Below are positions 23,283-32,043 of a DNA stretch of 64,000 nt, piece after piece. The DNA comes from Armatimonadota bacterium (lineage in GTDB: Bacteria > Armatimonadota > Zipacnadia > JAUWAU01), in contig JAUWAU010000006.1 of the NCBI GenBank assembly GCA_030601885.1, positions 1 to 64,000 on the forward strand, written 5' to 3'. The notes beneath the pieces are model-generated. The model did not search any database. It was given only the letters and a program-made list of their open reading frames with translations, and was not told the origin of the DNA. Position numbers and translations under genes: made by a program. The first letter of the stretch is position 1. Each line of letters opens with the position of its first letter.

Positions 23283-25145
23283 TCAAGTGCGGCTTGGGGC
23301 GGGCCTGCATCGCATCAGTATCGGCCCAGAGCCGTAGTAGACTACCCCATCCTGCGTCACGTATGGCCCACGCGCGCCCTCGAAGGATTCGTGGCGTGCG
23401 ACGACATTGAGGCTGTGATCCGCCGGATCGATGGCAAAAAGGGCGTCGCTGGCAAATCCGTAGATGAGCCCTTTCGGGCCAATCGGCTCGCGGCAGAGGC
23501 CGGGGAATTGCCGCGCCTGACCAGGGAGGTCGCCCACGAAAACCACCGTGCGCGCCTTTGGATCGAAGGCGTAGTACTTGTCCCCTGCCAGGCCGTAGAT
23601 GATCCCCGTTCTCCCCCGCGCCACCATCCCGTAGCTCGTCGTGCCGGGCACGGGCTCGGCCCGGAACGACACCTCCTCGCGCTTGATGTCCCAGAGAAAG
23701 ACGCACCCCTCCTTCTCCGTCGCAATGGCGCTGCTGCCGCCGCTGATTGAGGAGGTGCAGAACATCTCGTGCGTGTCGGGCACGGGTGCAACATACAGGA
23801 CGCTCTGGTTGGGGATGACGTTGCGCCAGACCGTGACGGAGAAGTCGTCCGGATTCACTCGCACGAGCGCGCCGCCGAGGTGGCCCTTGACGGGGCGCGT
23901 GCCGATGTACAGCATGCCGTCGGGGCCGAGGGCCCACTGATATGGCCGCTCCTGCATGTGAGTTTTCGAGAGGGTCGCGAGGTGGCGTTTGGTGGACTTG
24001 TGTGCCGGGCCTCCCGGGTCGTAGAAGTCCAGGCTCGCGCCGGTGTAGCTGGACAGGAACAGCCCCTGTGGCAGGCTGATGGTGTCGTAGATCTGGATGC
24101 GCCCTCCGCTGACTCTCCCCACGTTCACCAGCTCGCCGGTCTTCGTGTCATAATAGAAGGTGCTGGCCGGTTTGCCCGAGCCACCCCAGATCTTGCCGTC
24201 ACGCTCGCAGCTCACGCTGTAAATGTGAGCCGGGTCGCCCTCGTAATCGGTCTGCAGCCGCATGACCTCCCGGGTGTTGACATCGGTCAACTCGAGCTTT
24301 CCCTCCGCGTTAATCGATCCTACGATCTTGTCCCCGGCGGTCATGTCGCGCGGCAGTCGCCTCGCTGACTTCGTCTCGCCGACCCTGATGCCGTCCGGCG
24401 TACATAGAAACTCCGTGTCTCCGGCGCGCCCATACACCTTGCCGTCGGTGCCCGTCCACACGTCCGGCGAGCCCTGCAGCTTGGTCAGCTCCTCGGGGAG
24501 GATCTGCCTCTTGCTTCCTGTCTTGGTATCGTACGCCCACAGCTCCACGTGGTGCAGGCCGACGCCGCAATACGCCACATTGTCATCGCTCACCGCGGTT
24601 CGGATGATGTACCACTCTCTCTCGTCGGTGGCGATGCGTCCCAGCCCTTCGATCTTGCCCGTCTTCGGATCGAGGCACACCAGGTGCGTCTTGGGGTAGC
24701 TTCCGACATAGAACTTGCCGTCCGGACCGACGGCGCTGTCGAGCCAATAGCTGGCGGGCTTCGCCGGAACGCCGAGGTCGATCAACTCGCGCTTGCTCAC
24801 ATCGTACTTCAGGAAGTGCCCCGGATTGCCGGAGTACATGCATACGTCGCCGTCCGGCGCCTTGATCATCCGAATGTGGCTCCGGCCGAAATCGGCCAAG
24901 TCCGCCCAGATCAACTCCCCGTTGTCTGTGCGCACGCCCAGCAGCGCCTGTCTGTCGGTGCCTTCGTATCCGGTCCAGGCAACGTAGTGGCCGTCCGGAT
25001 CCTGCGTGACGAATCGGAAGCTCAGGCCGCGCGATACTACCGGCTTGCCCAGGACTTCGAACTCGTACCTCTGTGCGGCCACCGGCCTGGCAACAAGCGC
25101 GACGGCGGCAGTCAGAAAAGCGCCAATGAGCATGCCGGCTTTCAT
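23283..25145 (-). CDS. Secreted beta-propeller protein of unknown function
   Basis: 620 residues with a signal peptide (MLIGAFLTAAVALVARPVAA, cleaved near QRYEFEV). The rest is a string of propeller-like blades, e.g. APDGDVCMYSGNPGHFLKYD, YVGSYPKTHLVCLDPKTG, GKVYGRAGDTEFLCTPDG and DGMLYIGTRPVKG. This arrangement resembles the large propeller proteins found beside sulfatase and lyase genes in Planctomycetes-like genomes. No catalytic motif was recognised. ATG 25145, with GGGGGA upstream, was chosen because the signal peptide starts there. Its stop lies 5 bases from the operator repeats of the MNT gene, so the HEPN/MNT pair sits directly downstream. Confidence 0.75.
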   Translation of the reverse strand: MKAGMLIGAFLTAAVALVARPVAAQRYEFEVLGKPVVSRGLSFRFVTQDPDGHYVAWTGYEGTDRQALLGVRTDNGELIWADLADFGRSHIRMIKAPDGDVCMYSGNPGHFLKYDVSKRELIDLGVPAKPASYWLDSAVGPDGKFYVGSYPKTHLVCLDPKTGKIEGLGRIATDEREWYIIRTAVSDDNVAYCGVGLHHVELWAYDTKTGSKRQILPEELTKLQGSPDVWTGTDGKVYGRAGDTEFLCTPDGIRVGETKSARRLPRDMTAGDKIVGSINAEGKLELTDVNTREVMRLQTDYEGDPAHIYSVSCERDGKIWGGSGKPASTFYYDTKTGELVNVGRVSGGRIQIYDTISLPQGLFLSSYTGASLDFYDPGGPAHKSTKRHLATLSKTHMQERPYQWALGPDGMLYIGTRPVKGHLGGALVRVNPDDFSVTVWRNVIPNQSVLYVAPVPDTHEMFCTSSISGGSSAIATEKEGCVFLWDIKREEVSFRAEPVPGTTSYGMVARGRTGIIYGLAGDKYYAFDPKARTVVFVGDLPGQARQFPGLCREPIGPKGLIYGFASDALFAIDPADHSLNVVARHESFEGARGPYVTQDGVVYYGSGPILMRCRPAPSRT

Positions 25146-25249
25146 GGCTCGTCCCCCGGTCGGACGACTCTCGGCCACGATGACGCACACCGTGGGCCGA
25201 GCTCGAAGCTTCATCCCAGGGAAGGCGAGCACCTTCCTGTGTGGCTTCC

Positions 25250-25387
25250 ATGCCCCGGCGAGGCCGCCCATGTGGCTCAACGGGTCAGGCGGCGGTCCGC
25301 CAGGAGGCTTTCGGAAAGGCGGCGGAGAAGCTACTGCTGCGTCTGCTCGAGCATCGCTTACGGAACAAGGTGCAGCCAGAAGAATGA
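25250..25387 (+). pseudogene. Short frame coupled by ATGA to the HAD gene; small protein or gene remnant
   Basis: A 45-codon frame whose C-terminal half is a charged helix (AFGKAAEKLLLRLLEHRLRN then KVQPEE) ends in TGA at 25385-25387, overlapping the ATG of the HAD gene at 25384 by the classical ATGA arrangement. The N-terminal half is unlike a normal protein start. I infer either a small coupled protein or the surviving 3' end of a lost gene. No family recognised. Confidence 0.3.
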
Positions 25388-26049
25388 GCGCCTCCCAACC
25401 TCTCGCCCCCCTCAGTCACAGCGACGCGATCCTCTGCGACTTCGATGGCACCATAACGCTTGAGGACACCGGCCTCGCCACCATGCGGACATTCGCTGGC
25501 CCGGGGTGGTGGGATATCGAGCTGGCATGGCGACGCGGGGAGATCGGCTCCATGGAGTGCCTCTCCCGTCAGTTCTCCATGATCGACGTCTCCCCCGAGC
25601 ATTACCGGAGCTTCATCGAGAGTCAGCCCGTCGATCCCGCCTTGGCCGACCTGGTGCAACTGTGCGAGAGGGCCGGCTGTCGGTTCATCATCCTCACCGA
25701 CGGCCTGGACTTGTACATTCAGTGGATACTCCAGAAACTGGCACTGACGAGCCTTGAGGTGTGGTCAAATGAGGGGCGATTCGACGGCTCCGGGCGCATT
25801 GTCTGCAGCTTCCCGCATCAGCATCCCATATGCAAAGTGCACGGGAACTGCAAGCTGGCCCATCTGTTCCGGACCCGCCGTGACAGCAGGCGCATTATCT
25901 ACGTTGGGGACGGCTACACCGATATGTGTCCCGCTGCGAGCGCCGACGTAGTCTTCGCCAAAGACGTGCTGGCGGAGCACTGCGAACGTGCCGGCATTCC
26001 GGCCGTCCGCTGCGAATGCCTCGCCGACGTGGTCACCGCCCTGGCGTAG
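25384..26049 (+). CDS. HAD-superfamily phosphatase, MtnX/SerB-like
   Basis: 221 residues. The HAD motifs are clear: motif I AILCDFDGTIT (nucleophile Asp near residue 18 with DxD), motif II FIILTDGLDLYIQ, a lysine-bearing SFPHQHPICKVHGNCKLAHL region, and motif IV IIYVGDGYTDMC. The order matches 2-hydroxy-3-keto-5-methylthiopentenyl-1-phosphate phosphatase (MtnX) and phosphoserine phosphatase-like enzymes, but no methionine-salvage gene is nearby, so the substrate is uncertain. Start ATG 25384 overlaps the stop of a short upstream frame. Confidence 0.8.
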   Translation: MSASQPLAPLSHSDAILCDFDGTITLEDTGLATMRTFAGPGWWDIELAWRRGEIGSMECLSRQFSMIDVSPEHYRSFIESQPVDPALADLVQLCERAGCRFIILTDGLDLYIQWILQKLALTSLEVWSNEGRFDGSGRIVCSFPHQHPICKVHGNCKLAHLFRTRRDSRRIIYVGDGYTDMCPAASADVVFAKDVLAEHCERAGIPAVRCECLADVVTALA

Positions 26050-26063
26050 TCGGTCCTCACCGA

Positions 26064-26077
26064 GCACTGACCACTGG
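26064..26077. repeat. Two degenerate heptamers between convergent genes
   Basis: GCACTGA and CCACTGG, two units of the CACTG heptamer family, occupy the 29-base gap between the convergent HAD and isomerase genes. Confidence 0.4.
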
Positions 26078-26078
26078 C

Positions 26079-27005
26079 TTAGAACGGCCCCAGATCCAGC
26101 GGGGTCTCGGGAGTTTCCGGAGGAGCTGCCTCGTCGGTGTCTGGGAGGTGTTGCCGCAGGAAGCGGAGTGCCGTGGCTGCCGCCTCGAGGTTCGAGGTGC
26201 CGCGCGGGGGGCCGACCGAGAGGACCCCATCGAAGCCGGCGTCTTTGAGCGCGCCGATGATCTCAGGCCACTCGAGGATGCCCTCGCCCGGGAGTGCAAA
26301 CTTGAACTGCTCGCCGCCCCCCATGTCGAATGCGTCCAGGCGCGCCACTTCGTCCTGGTTCAGCGGACCGACGACGGCATCCCTCGCCAGCACGTGCACG
26401 ATCTTGTCTCCGAATCTCTTAATGAAATCAATGGGAGACTCGCGGTGGTATGGGAAGGCACTCGGATCGAAGTTGATCAACAGGTCGTCTCGTCCCAGCT
26501 CGTCAAAGAGCCGCTGCGTGCTGGCAATATTGCCCACGAGGTAGATAAAGACGGGCTGAATGCCCAGCTTGACGCCGACTTTCTCCGCGTACCGGAGCAA
26601 GTCCGTGTAGACGGCGACGATCGCCCGATAGCCGTCATCAGGCGACATCCCCTCCGGCAGGCGACCGCTGACGGTGTGAACGAATGCGACATCCACATGC
26701 TTGGCGATGTCCATTACTCGCATCGTATGGGTTGCGGCCTTTACTATATCTGCGGTATCTTTAGCGATGTATTCTACATGGCACTCTATCGCCGATAGCT
26801 GTAGGCCGAGGTCGCGCATGGCGAGCACCACCTCCTCGGCCTCGAAGTTGCTGAACGGGCCCAGATCTGCGAGGTTTGGGTCCCGAACAGCCCGGCACGC
26901 TCCCAGCTCAACGTGCGTGTAACCGATAGTGGAGACGGTTTTGCCGGCGTCGAAGAAGTTCTTGGCACGAAAGCCGGTGACACTCAGCAGAATACCAGCG
27001 TCCAT
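26079..27005 (-). CDS. Sugar phosphate isomerase/epimerase (TIM barrel)
   Basis: 308 residues, no signal peptide. It has the AP-endonuclease-2/xylose isomerase-like barrel: YTHVELGAC, LSAIECHVEYIAKD, VGVKLGIQPVF, DLLINFDPSAFPYHRESPID, KIVHVLARD and GVLSVGPP. Of the usual metal ligands, Glu and Asp/His candidates are visible, but the terminal Glu strand (normally xxxEx) reads SVGPP, so one ligand may be missing. A proline-rich tail ends the protein. ATG 27005, preceded by GGGAGAG, was chosen over the longer frame to 27305, which is cysteine/arginine-rich and not protein-like. Confidence 0.75.
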   Translation of the reverse strand: MDAGILLSVTGFRAKNFFDAGKTVSTIGYTHVELGACRAVRDPNLADLGPFSNFEAEEVVLAMRDLGLQLSAIECHVEYIAKDTADIVKAATHTMRVMDIAKHVDVAFVHTVSGRLPEGMSPDDGYRAIVAVYTDLLRYAEKVGVKLGIQPVFIYLVGNIASTQRLFDELGRDDLLINFDPSAFPYHRESPIDFIKRFGDKIVHVLARDAVVGPLNQDEVARLDAFDMGGGEQFKFALPGEGILEWPEIIGALKDAGFDGVLSVGPPRGTSNLEAAATALRFLRQHLPDTDEAAPPETPETPLDLGPF

Positions 27006-27280
27006 CGGCGCTCTCCCGGTTTGCTGACGGTTCGTTCGACATATTGTTCGCACCGATGTGGCCGAATCCCTTTGATGCTGGCAACTGGCACGGGGGAGTG
27101 AGCTGTGGTCAGTCCCACAATGGCCGGCGGTCGCTGCATTGCTGCAAGAGGAGATCACGCACCGGCATGCGAAATATGAGGGGAAGGGGGCTGCTGGGTA
27201 GCAGGGACAGCTTGGGAGCCCTGTTTCTCCTGACCCCTGCCGTTCGCCCGCGATTATTGCGACAAGAAGGAGGCACCATC

Positions 27281-28420
27281 GTGCCCCGCACAGCCTCGTG
27301 CTCAATCCTGGTTTGCCTCACGATAGCCGTTACGGCGGGCGCTGCGGCTGCATTCGCGCAGTCGTTCGCCATCGAGTCGGCGGTTCCAACGACGCTCAGC
27401 CTGGAGCGCACGGACAGCGGTGCGTATCGGCTGAGTCACATGGGAAAGCAGCAGACGGATATTACGATCACCGGCATCGTGGAGAGCGGCACTGTCGTGT
27501 ACGTGGTGGACGAGACCGGCCGGCCGGCGCAGAAAGTCGAGGCGACGCTGGACAAGCAGAGCCTCGTTTTCAGTGCGGCTGCCGGGGCTGCCTATCTCAT
27601 CGGCTTGCCCGACGCCGTGCTCGCGCCCTCAATGACGGTGGAAGTGGAAGATGAGCCGATTCTTCCGGCGCGCGGCGCGAAGCGCGTGGTCGTGCGCGTG
27701 CGCAACAACTACTTCGCCGCCCTCCGTGGGAGCGCTCAGGTGGATGCTCCCGGGGAATACAAGGTTACGCCGGGTCGCAAGCGCGGCTTTCGCGTGCGCA
27801 GCCGTCGGGAGGCTCGGCTGAGCTTTCGGCTCAGCAAGAGTCCTCTCGGCCTGGCGGATCTGCTTCGAGGTGCGGACGATATCGGCATCGTCGTCGCCGA
27901 CAACAAAGGGCACAAGCTCGAGCGCCGCTTCACGCTGCGCATCGAGGACAATCCTCTACAGCAAGGCGTGGTACTCGAGACCGAGAACATCGCCGCAGAA
28001 GCCACCGAAGGCGTCGCCGTCCAGATCCGCACGGACAAGGTGAACGTCTCCGGCGACACATTCTCCGGCTGGAACGACAAGGACCATTGGCTCGCGTGGC
28101 ACGTTCGAATCCCGCACCGCGGCAAGTACGCCGTCGTGTTTCGATACTGCGTCGATCAGGCGACGGCGCATCGTGACTTCCAGCTCGACGGCGCGTATCC
28201 CCACGACGCGTTCAAGGACATCGCACTTTCCCCGACCGGCGGCTGGTCCAACACGACCAATGACTGGCGTCACTTCATCGTTCGCGATGCACGGGGCAAT
28301 CCCGTCCTCATCGATATCAACGCCGGCGAGCATTCGATCCGGATGAATCCCATTTTCGGCGACGGCGGCTGCAATCTGGACTACATCATGTTTCTGCCGG
28401 AGGACGAGGCCCCGCGGTGA
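27281..28420 (+). CDS. Secreted protein with C-terminal CBM6/35-like domain
   Basis: 379 residues. The GTG start at 27281 follows a strong AAGGAGG 8 bases upstream and begins a signal peptide (ASCSILVCLTIAVTAGAAAA). The middle part (about 40-230) is beta-rich and resembles Ig-like modules. The last 150 residues (EVxLETENI-type start ETENIAAEATEG, then HWLAWHVRIPHRGKYAVVFR, AGEHSIRMNPIFGDGGCNLD and YIMF) follow the pattern of carbohydrate-binding modules of families 6/35. No catalytic domain was recognised; it may be a glycan-binding surface protein. Confidence 0.7.
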   Translation: MPRTASCSILVCLTIAVTAGAAAAFAQSFAIESAVPTTLSLERTDSGAYRLSHMGKQQTDITITGIVESGTVVYVVDETGRPAQKVEATLDKQSLVFSAAAGAAYLIGLPDAVLAPSMTVEVEDEPILPARGAKRVVVRVRNNYFAALRGSAQVDAPGEYKVTPGRKRGFRVRSRREARLSFRLSKSPLGLADLLRGADDIGIVVADNKGHKLERRFTLRIEDNPLQQGVVLETENIAAEATEGVAVQIRTDKVNVSGDTFSGWNDKDHWLAWHVRIPHRGKYAVVFRYCVDQATAHRDFQLDGAYPHDAFKDIALSPTGGWSNTTNDWRHFIVRDARGNPVLIDINAGEHSIRMNPIFGDGGCNLDYIMFLPEDEAPR

Positions 28421-28568
28421 CTGCCCCGGGCGCGGGCATCTGCGCGTAGCTCGTAACGAAGCGAATAAGACCATTCGCAGGAGCTCATATTCATATGATT
28501 GTTCCACATATATGCTTGAGGCAGAAGTACTTTTCGAGAAGGCTATGGCTTTCCCGTGCTCGTAGCGC

Positions 28569-28598
28569 TTGACCCCGTTTGAGCCCTGTGGCTATAAT
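28569..28598 (+). promoter_or_regulatory. Sigma-70-type promoter for mnmG
   Basis: TTGACC (28569-28574), an 18-base spacer and a perfect TATAAT (28593-28598). The predicted start of transcription near 28605 leaves a leader of only about 20 bases before the mnmG ATG at 28628. Confidence 0.75.
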
Positions 28599-28627
28599 CC
28601 CCGTGCAACCTCGTCTCGGTGACTCCC

Positions 28628-30469
28628 ATGCCCAGCAAGGCACCGCGTTGGGACATTGTCGTGGTAGGCGCTGGCCATGCCGGATGCGAAGCGGCGCTGG
28701 CGGCCGCGCGGCTTGGCGCCGAGACACTGCTTCTCACCATGAATCTGGATGCCATCGCGTGCATGCCGTGCAACTGCAGCATCGGTGGCCCGGCGAAAGC
28801 ACACCTGGTGCGCGAGATCGACGCTCTCGGCGGCGAGATGGCCCGCAACATCGACAAGAGCTTCACGCACATCCGCATGCTCAACGTGAGCAAGGGCGCC
28901 GCCGTCCAAGCCCTCAGGGCGCAGGCCGATAAGAAGGCCTATCAACTCGGCATGAAGCGCGTGCTGGAGGAGCAAGATCGCCTGCATCTCAGACAGGCCC
29001 CGGTGACCGGTGTGCGTGTGGACGACGGCCGCGTCCGCGGCGTGACAACCGAGGGGAACGTGCAGTTCGATGCTGACGCGGTTATCCTGTGCGCTGGCAC
29101 CTTCCTGAACGGCCTGATTCATATTGGAGAGCACTCGTTCGCCGGGGGCAGAGCCGGCGAGTTCCCCGCCGTCGGACTGTCAGAGTCCCTCGGTCAGATA
29201 GGCCTTGAGCTCGGTCGGCTCAAGACGGGGACGGTGCCGCGGGTTCACCTCGATTCGATCGACTTCGATGCAGTAACGCCGCAGCCGAGCGAAGAGGTCC
29301 CGTTTTACTTCGCCTTTGACAGCGTCCCTGAACCGAACCGGCCTGTTCTGATGTGCTGGCGCACTGATACGACTGGGGCAACTCACAAGATAATACGCGA
29401 CAACTTGGACAAATCTGCACTCTATAGCGGACGTATTGAGGGCATCGGGCCGCGTTATTGCCCATCGATCGAAGTGAAGATCCTCGAGTTTCCGGACAAG
29501 CCGTCCCATCCCGTGTTTCTGGAACAAGAGGGCTTCGACACGAAGGAGGTGTACGTGCAAGGCACATCGAACAGTCTGCCGGAGGACGTGCAGCTTCGCA
29601 TGCTACGGAGCATACCCGGTCTTCAGCACACGGAAATGATGCGCCCTGGGTACGCCGTCGAATACGACTTCCTGCCGCCCACTCAATTACGCTCTTCGCT
29701 GGAAACGCGGTGCGTGAACGGGCTCTTCTGCGCCGGGCAGATCAATGGCACCTCTGGCTACGAGGAGGCAGCCGCACAAGGGCTTATCGCCGGCATGAAC
29801 GCCGTCCGAGCGCTTAACCACGAGCCGCTTATCGTACTGGAGCGAAGCGAGGCCTACGTCGGCGTGCTCATAGATGACTTGGTGACGAAAGGAACGGACG
29901 AGCCGTATCGGATGTTGACGTCTCGCTGCGAATTCCGGCTGATGCTCCCCCAGGCCAGTGCAGATCAGCGGCTGACGCCCCTGGGTTTCCGTGCCGGGCT
30001 CATCCGCGCACCTCGAGCGGCGGGGCTTGCCCGGAAGCTCGCGGCCGTCGCCGGCGCCTCGACGGTAGCGTGCGACGGCGACGACGCGCGAGATGTCGAT
30101 CCCATCTGGCAGAGCGTTCATACGCTGCGTATGCGGTCGCAGGATGTCAGCGCTGACCCGTCGATAATGGCCGAGGTGGCCATGCGGTCCAGGTATGCCG
30201 GGTACATCGCGCGCGAGCGCATGCACGCAGAACGCCTGCGTCGCATAGGTGGTGTCAAGATACCCCGGGCCCTGGACTACCAGCGCATCCGTGGACTCAG
30301 CACAGAGGGTCGCACGAAGCTGTCCGAGCGCAGACCTGAATCTCTCGACCAAGCATGCCGCATTCCAGGGGTGCCGGTGGCCGATATCGCCCTGGTGCAG
30401 GTGGCTCTTCGCCGCCAACGGCATGAGACGGGCCAGCGAATTCAATCTACGCCTATTGACAAGGATTGA
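28628..30469 (+). CDS. mnmG: tRNA uridine-5-carboxymethylaminomethyl modification enzyme MnmG
   Basis: 613 residues, close to the family norm. MnmG binds FAD and, with MnmE, adds the (carboxymethyl)aminomethyl group to U34 of certain tRNAs. The FAD motif [20 protein letters not shown] opens the protein; the family signatures [58 protein letters not shown] and [15 protein letters not shown] are all present. ATG 28628 is used; an in-frame GTG at 28619 is also possible. It is followed 40 bases later by rsmG, the usual order in the mnmG-rsmG-parAB cluster. Confidence 0.95.
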   Translation: MPSKAPRWDIVVVGAGHAGCEAALAAARLGAETLLLTMNLDAIACMPCNCSIGGPAKAHLVREIDALGGEMARNIDKSFTHIRMLNVSKGAAVQALRAQADKKAYQLGMKRVLEEQDRLHLRQAPVTGVRVDDGRVRGVTTEGNVQFDADAVILCAGTFLNGLIHIGEHSFAGGRAGEFPAVGLSESLGQIGLELGRLKTGTVPRVHLDSIDFDAVTPQPSEEVPFYFAFDSVPEPNRPVLMCWRTDTTGATHKIIRDNLDKSALYSGRIEGIGPRYCPSIEVKILEFPDKPSHPVFLEQEGFDTKEVYVQGTSNSLPEDVQLRMLRSIPGLQHTEMMRPGYAVEYDFLPPTQLRSSLETRCVNGLFCAGQINGTSGYEEAAAQGLIAGMNAVRALNHEPLIVLERSEAYVGVLIDDLVTKGTDEPYRMLTSRCEFRLMLPQASADQRLTPLGFRAGLIRAPRAAGLARKLAAVAGASTVACDGDDARDVDPIWQSVHTLRMRSQDVSADPSIMAEVAMRSRYAGYIARERMHAERLRRIGGVKIPRALDYQRIRGLSTEGRTKLSERRPESLDQACRIPGVPVADIALVQVALRRQRHETGQRIQSTPIDKD

Positions 30470-30484
30470 GAAAAAGGCTATACA
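30456..30484 (+). promoter_or_regulatory. Sigma-70-type promoter for rsmG-parA-parB
   Basis: A perfect TTGACA (30456-30461), 17-base spacer and TATACA (30479-30484). The -35 box lies inside the last codons of mnmG. Transcription would begin near 30491, about 20 bases before the rsmG start and its parS site. Confidence 0.7.
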
Positions 30485-30509
30485 GACTTATAATCCAGTG
30501 TCTCTGGGG

Positions 30510-31178
30510 ATGTTTCACGTGAAACATTCCGCCGGGCCAATCACATCGGTCGGAAGTCAACTGGCGCTCGTCCGTGCGTGGCTGCCGCTCTCGTCTTCGG
30601 GGGAGCGAGGGATCCGCTCCTTCCATCAGCAGGTGCAGCGCCTGGCTGATACGGCACGGCTAACGGGAACTGGCCTGGTGGCCAGCTTCTTTCAAAGCCA
30701 CATTCTCCCGGCACTATGCGCTTGGCGACTGATCCGCCCGCATCAAGGTGCACGGATAGCTGACGTGGGCGCTGGCGCCGGATCCTTCGCCGTCACCGCC
30801 GCGTCTGTGCACCCGGCGGCTTCCATCTTCGCCATTGACAGCTCGAGGCGGCATTCCGATTTCATGGATAACGTCGTTGCTGGCCTGTCGATCGAGAATC
30901 TCACGGTGCTCTGTGATCGCGTTGAGCGGCTCAGCTCTCAACCGCAACTGCAGGAGCGCTTTGACATCGTAGGCTGTCGCGCTGTAGGGAGCGGAACGCG
31001 GCCGTATGAGCTTGCCCGCCTCCTGCTGCGCCCGGGGGGATCCCTGCTGCTCTGGCGAACCTATGAGCAACCCACTCAAGCGGCGGTCGTTCCCTTTCGT
31101 CGTGTTTGCCAGCTCGATCTCGGCGCATTGAGCCCACGCTTGACGCTGGCACGGTACGACGTGCTTGAATCCATCTGA
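30510..31178 (+). CDS. rsmG: 16S rRNA (guanine-527-N7)-methyltransferase RsmG
   Basis: 222 residues if started at ATG 30510. RsmG (GidB) methylates G527 of 16S rRNA with S-adenosylmethionine. Features: GIRSFHQQVQRLADTARLTG, TGLVASFFQSHILPALCAW, the SAM-binding IADVGAGAGSFAVTAASVHP and FAIDSSRRHSDFM. The typical sequence is LVDVGSGAGFPGLPLAI, so the loop here is slightly divergent. The first codons (MFHVKH) are the parS palindrome, a common arrangement. It lies between mnmG and parA. Confidence 0.85.
   Translation: MFHVKHSAGPITSVGSQLALVRAWLPLSSSGERGIRSFHQQVQRLADTARLTGTGLVASFFQSHILPALCAWRLIRPHQGARIADVGAGAGSFAVTAASVHPAASIFAIDSSRRHSDFMDNVVAGLSIENLTVLCDRVERLSSQPQLQERFDIVGCRAVGSGTRPYELARLLLRPGGSLLLWRTYEQPTQAAVVPFRRVCQLDLGALSPRLTLARYDVLESI
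30511..30526. promoter_or_regulatory. parS: parS chromosome-partition site
   Basis: TGTTTCACGTGAAACA is a perfect 16-bp palindrome that matches the ParB-binding consensus TGTTNCACGTGAAACA known from Bacillus and many other bacteria. It overlaps the rsmG start codon and lies about 1.5 kb upstream of parB. I found no second copy while reading the window. Confidence 0.9.
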
Positions 31179-31242
31179 TCCTGACTCCCGACGTGGCCGA
31201 ACGTCGTGCGCTTGGCCTCGTTCGGGCTTGGATGACGATGCA

Positions 31243-32043
31243 ATGGGCACTTGTCTCGCCGTTATCAATCAAAAGGGTGGCGTCGGTAAGACGACAACAG
31301 CCGTCAATGTGGCGGCGGCGGCGGCCTCACGAGGCGTCCGGACCCTGCTTATCGACCTGGACGCCCAGGGCAATGCTACGTCCGGGTTGGGGATAGACCG
31401 GTCGGAACTCCGACAGTGCATTTACGACGTGCTTGTCGGCGCGATAGAGGGCGCTGGTGTTCCGGCGGAGGATGTCTTGATCACCTCGTCCGTGCCGCAT
31501 CTCGATCTCATTCCCGCGACCATCAACCTGGCGAGCGCAGATCTGTCCCTGGCGTCACAGATAGCTCGCGAGACGAGGCTCAGGGATTGCATAGAGTCCG
31601 TCAGGCGTGACTACGACCTCATACTCATCGATACCGCACCCTCGCTGGGCATTCTTACCGTCAACAGCTTGGTGGCCGCGAATGCGGCGCTCATTCCAAT
31701 CCAGTGCGAGTATTATGCACTCGAAGGCCTGTCGCAACTCATGAGAGTGCTCGAGCTCGTTCAGCGCAACCTCAATCCAGCGCTCCGCATACAGGGAGTC
31801 GTTCTCACGATGTACGATGGTCGGACAACGCTGAGTCGGGATGTGGCAGCGGAAGTGCGCAAGCACTTCGCGTCCCGGGTCTTCAACACGACCATACCGC
31901 GCAACGTACGACTTGCTGAAGCACCGAGCCACGGCGTTCCGGCCACTGTGTACGCACCCGGTTCTTCGGGAGCACGGGCATATGTGGAGCTTTGTCGGGA
32001 GGTATTGGATGATGTTCAAAAAGGGACTAGGGCGCGGACTTGA
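31243..32043 (+). CDS. parA: Chromosome-partitioning ATPase ParA (Soj)
   Basis: 266 residues. ParA is a deviant-Walker ATPase that moves ParB-parS complexes over the nucleoid. The deviant Walker A INQKGGVGKTTTAVN opens the protein; RTLLIDLDAQGNATSGLG (A'), LILIDTAPSLGILTVNSL (Walker B) and the IPRNVRLAEAPSHGVPATVY C-terminal signature are all clear. Length matches chromosomal (not plasmid type Ia) ParA. Start ATG 31243 was chosen since homologues begin just before the Walker box; a weak GGATGA lies upstream. It overlaps parB by 35 bases. Confidence 0.9.
   Translation: MGTCLAVINQKGGVGKTTTAVNVAAAAASRGVRTLLIDLDAQGNATSGLGIDRSELRQCIYDVLVGAIEGAGVPAEDVLITSSVPHLDLIPATINLASADLSLASQIARETRLRDCIESVRRDYDLILIDTAPSLGILTVNSLVAANAALIPIQCEYYALEGLSQLMRVLELVQRNLNPALRIQGVVLTMYDGRTTLSRDVAAEVRKHFASRVFNTTIPRNVRLAEAPSHGVPATVYAPGSSGARAYVELCREVLDDVQKGTRART

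Noticed and set aside
28102..28116. GTTCGAATCCC, a tRNA T-arm-like string
   Set aside because: It lies inside the CBM-bearing gene in frame, and no acceptor, D or anticodon stem can be built around it.
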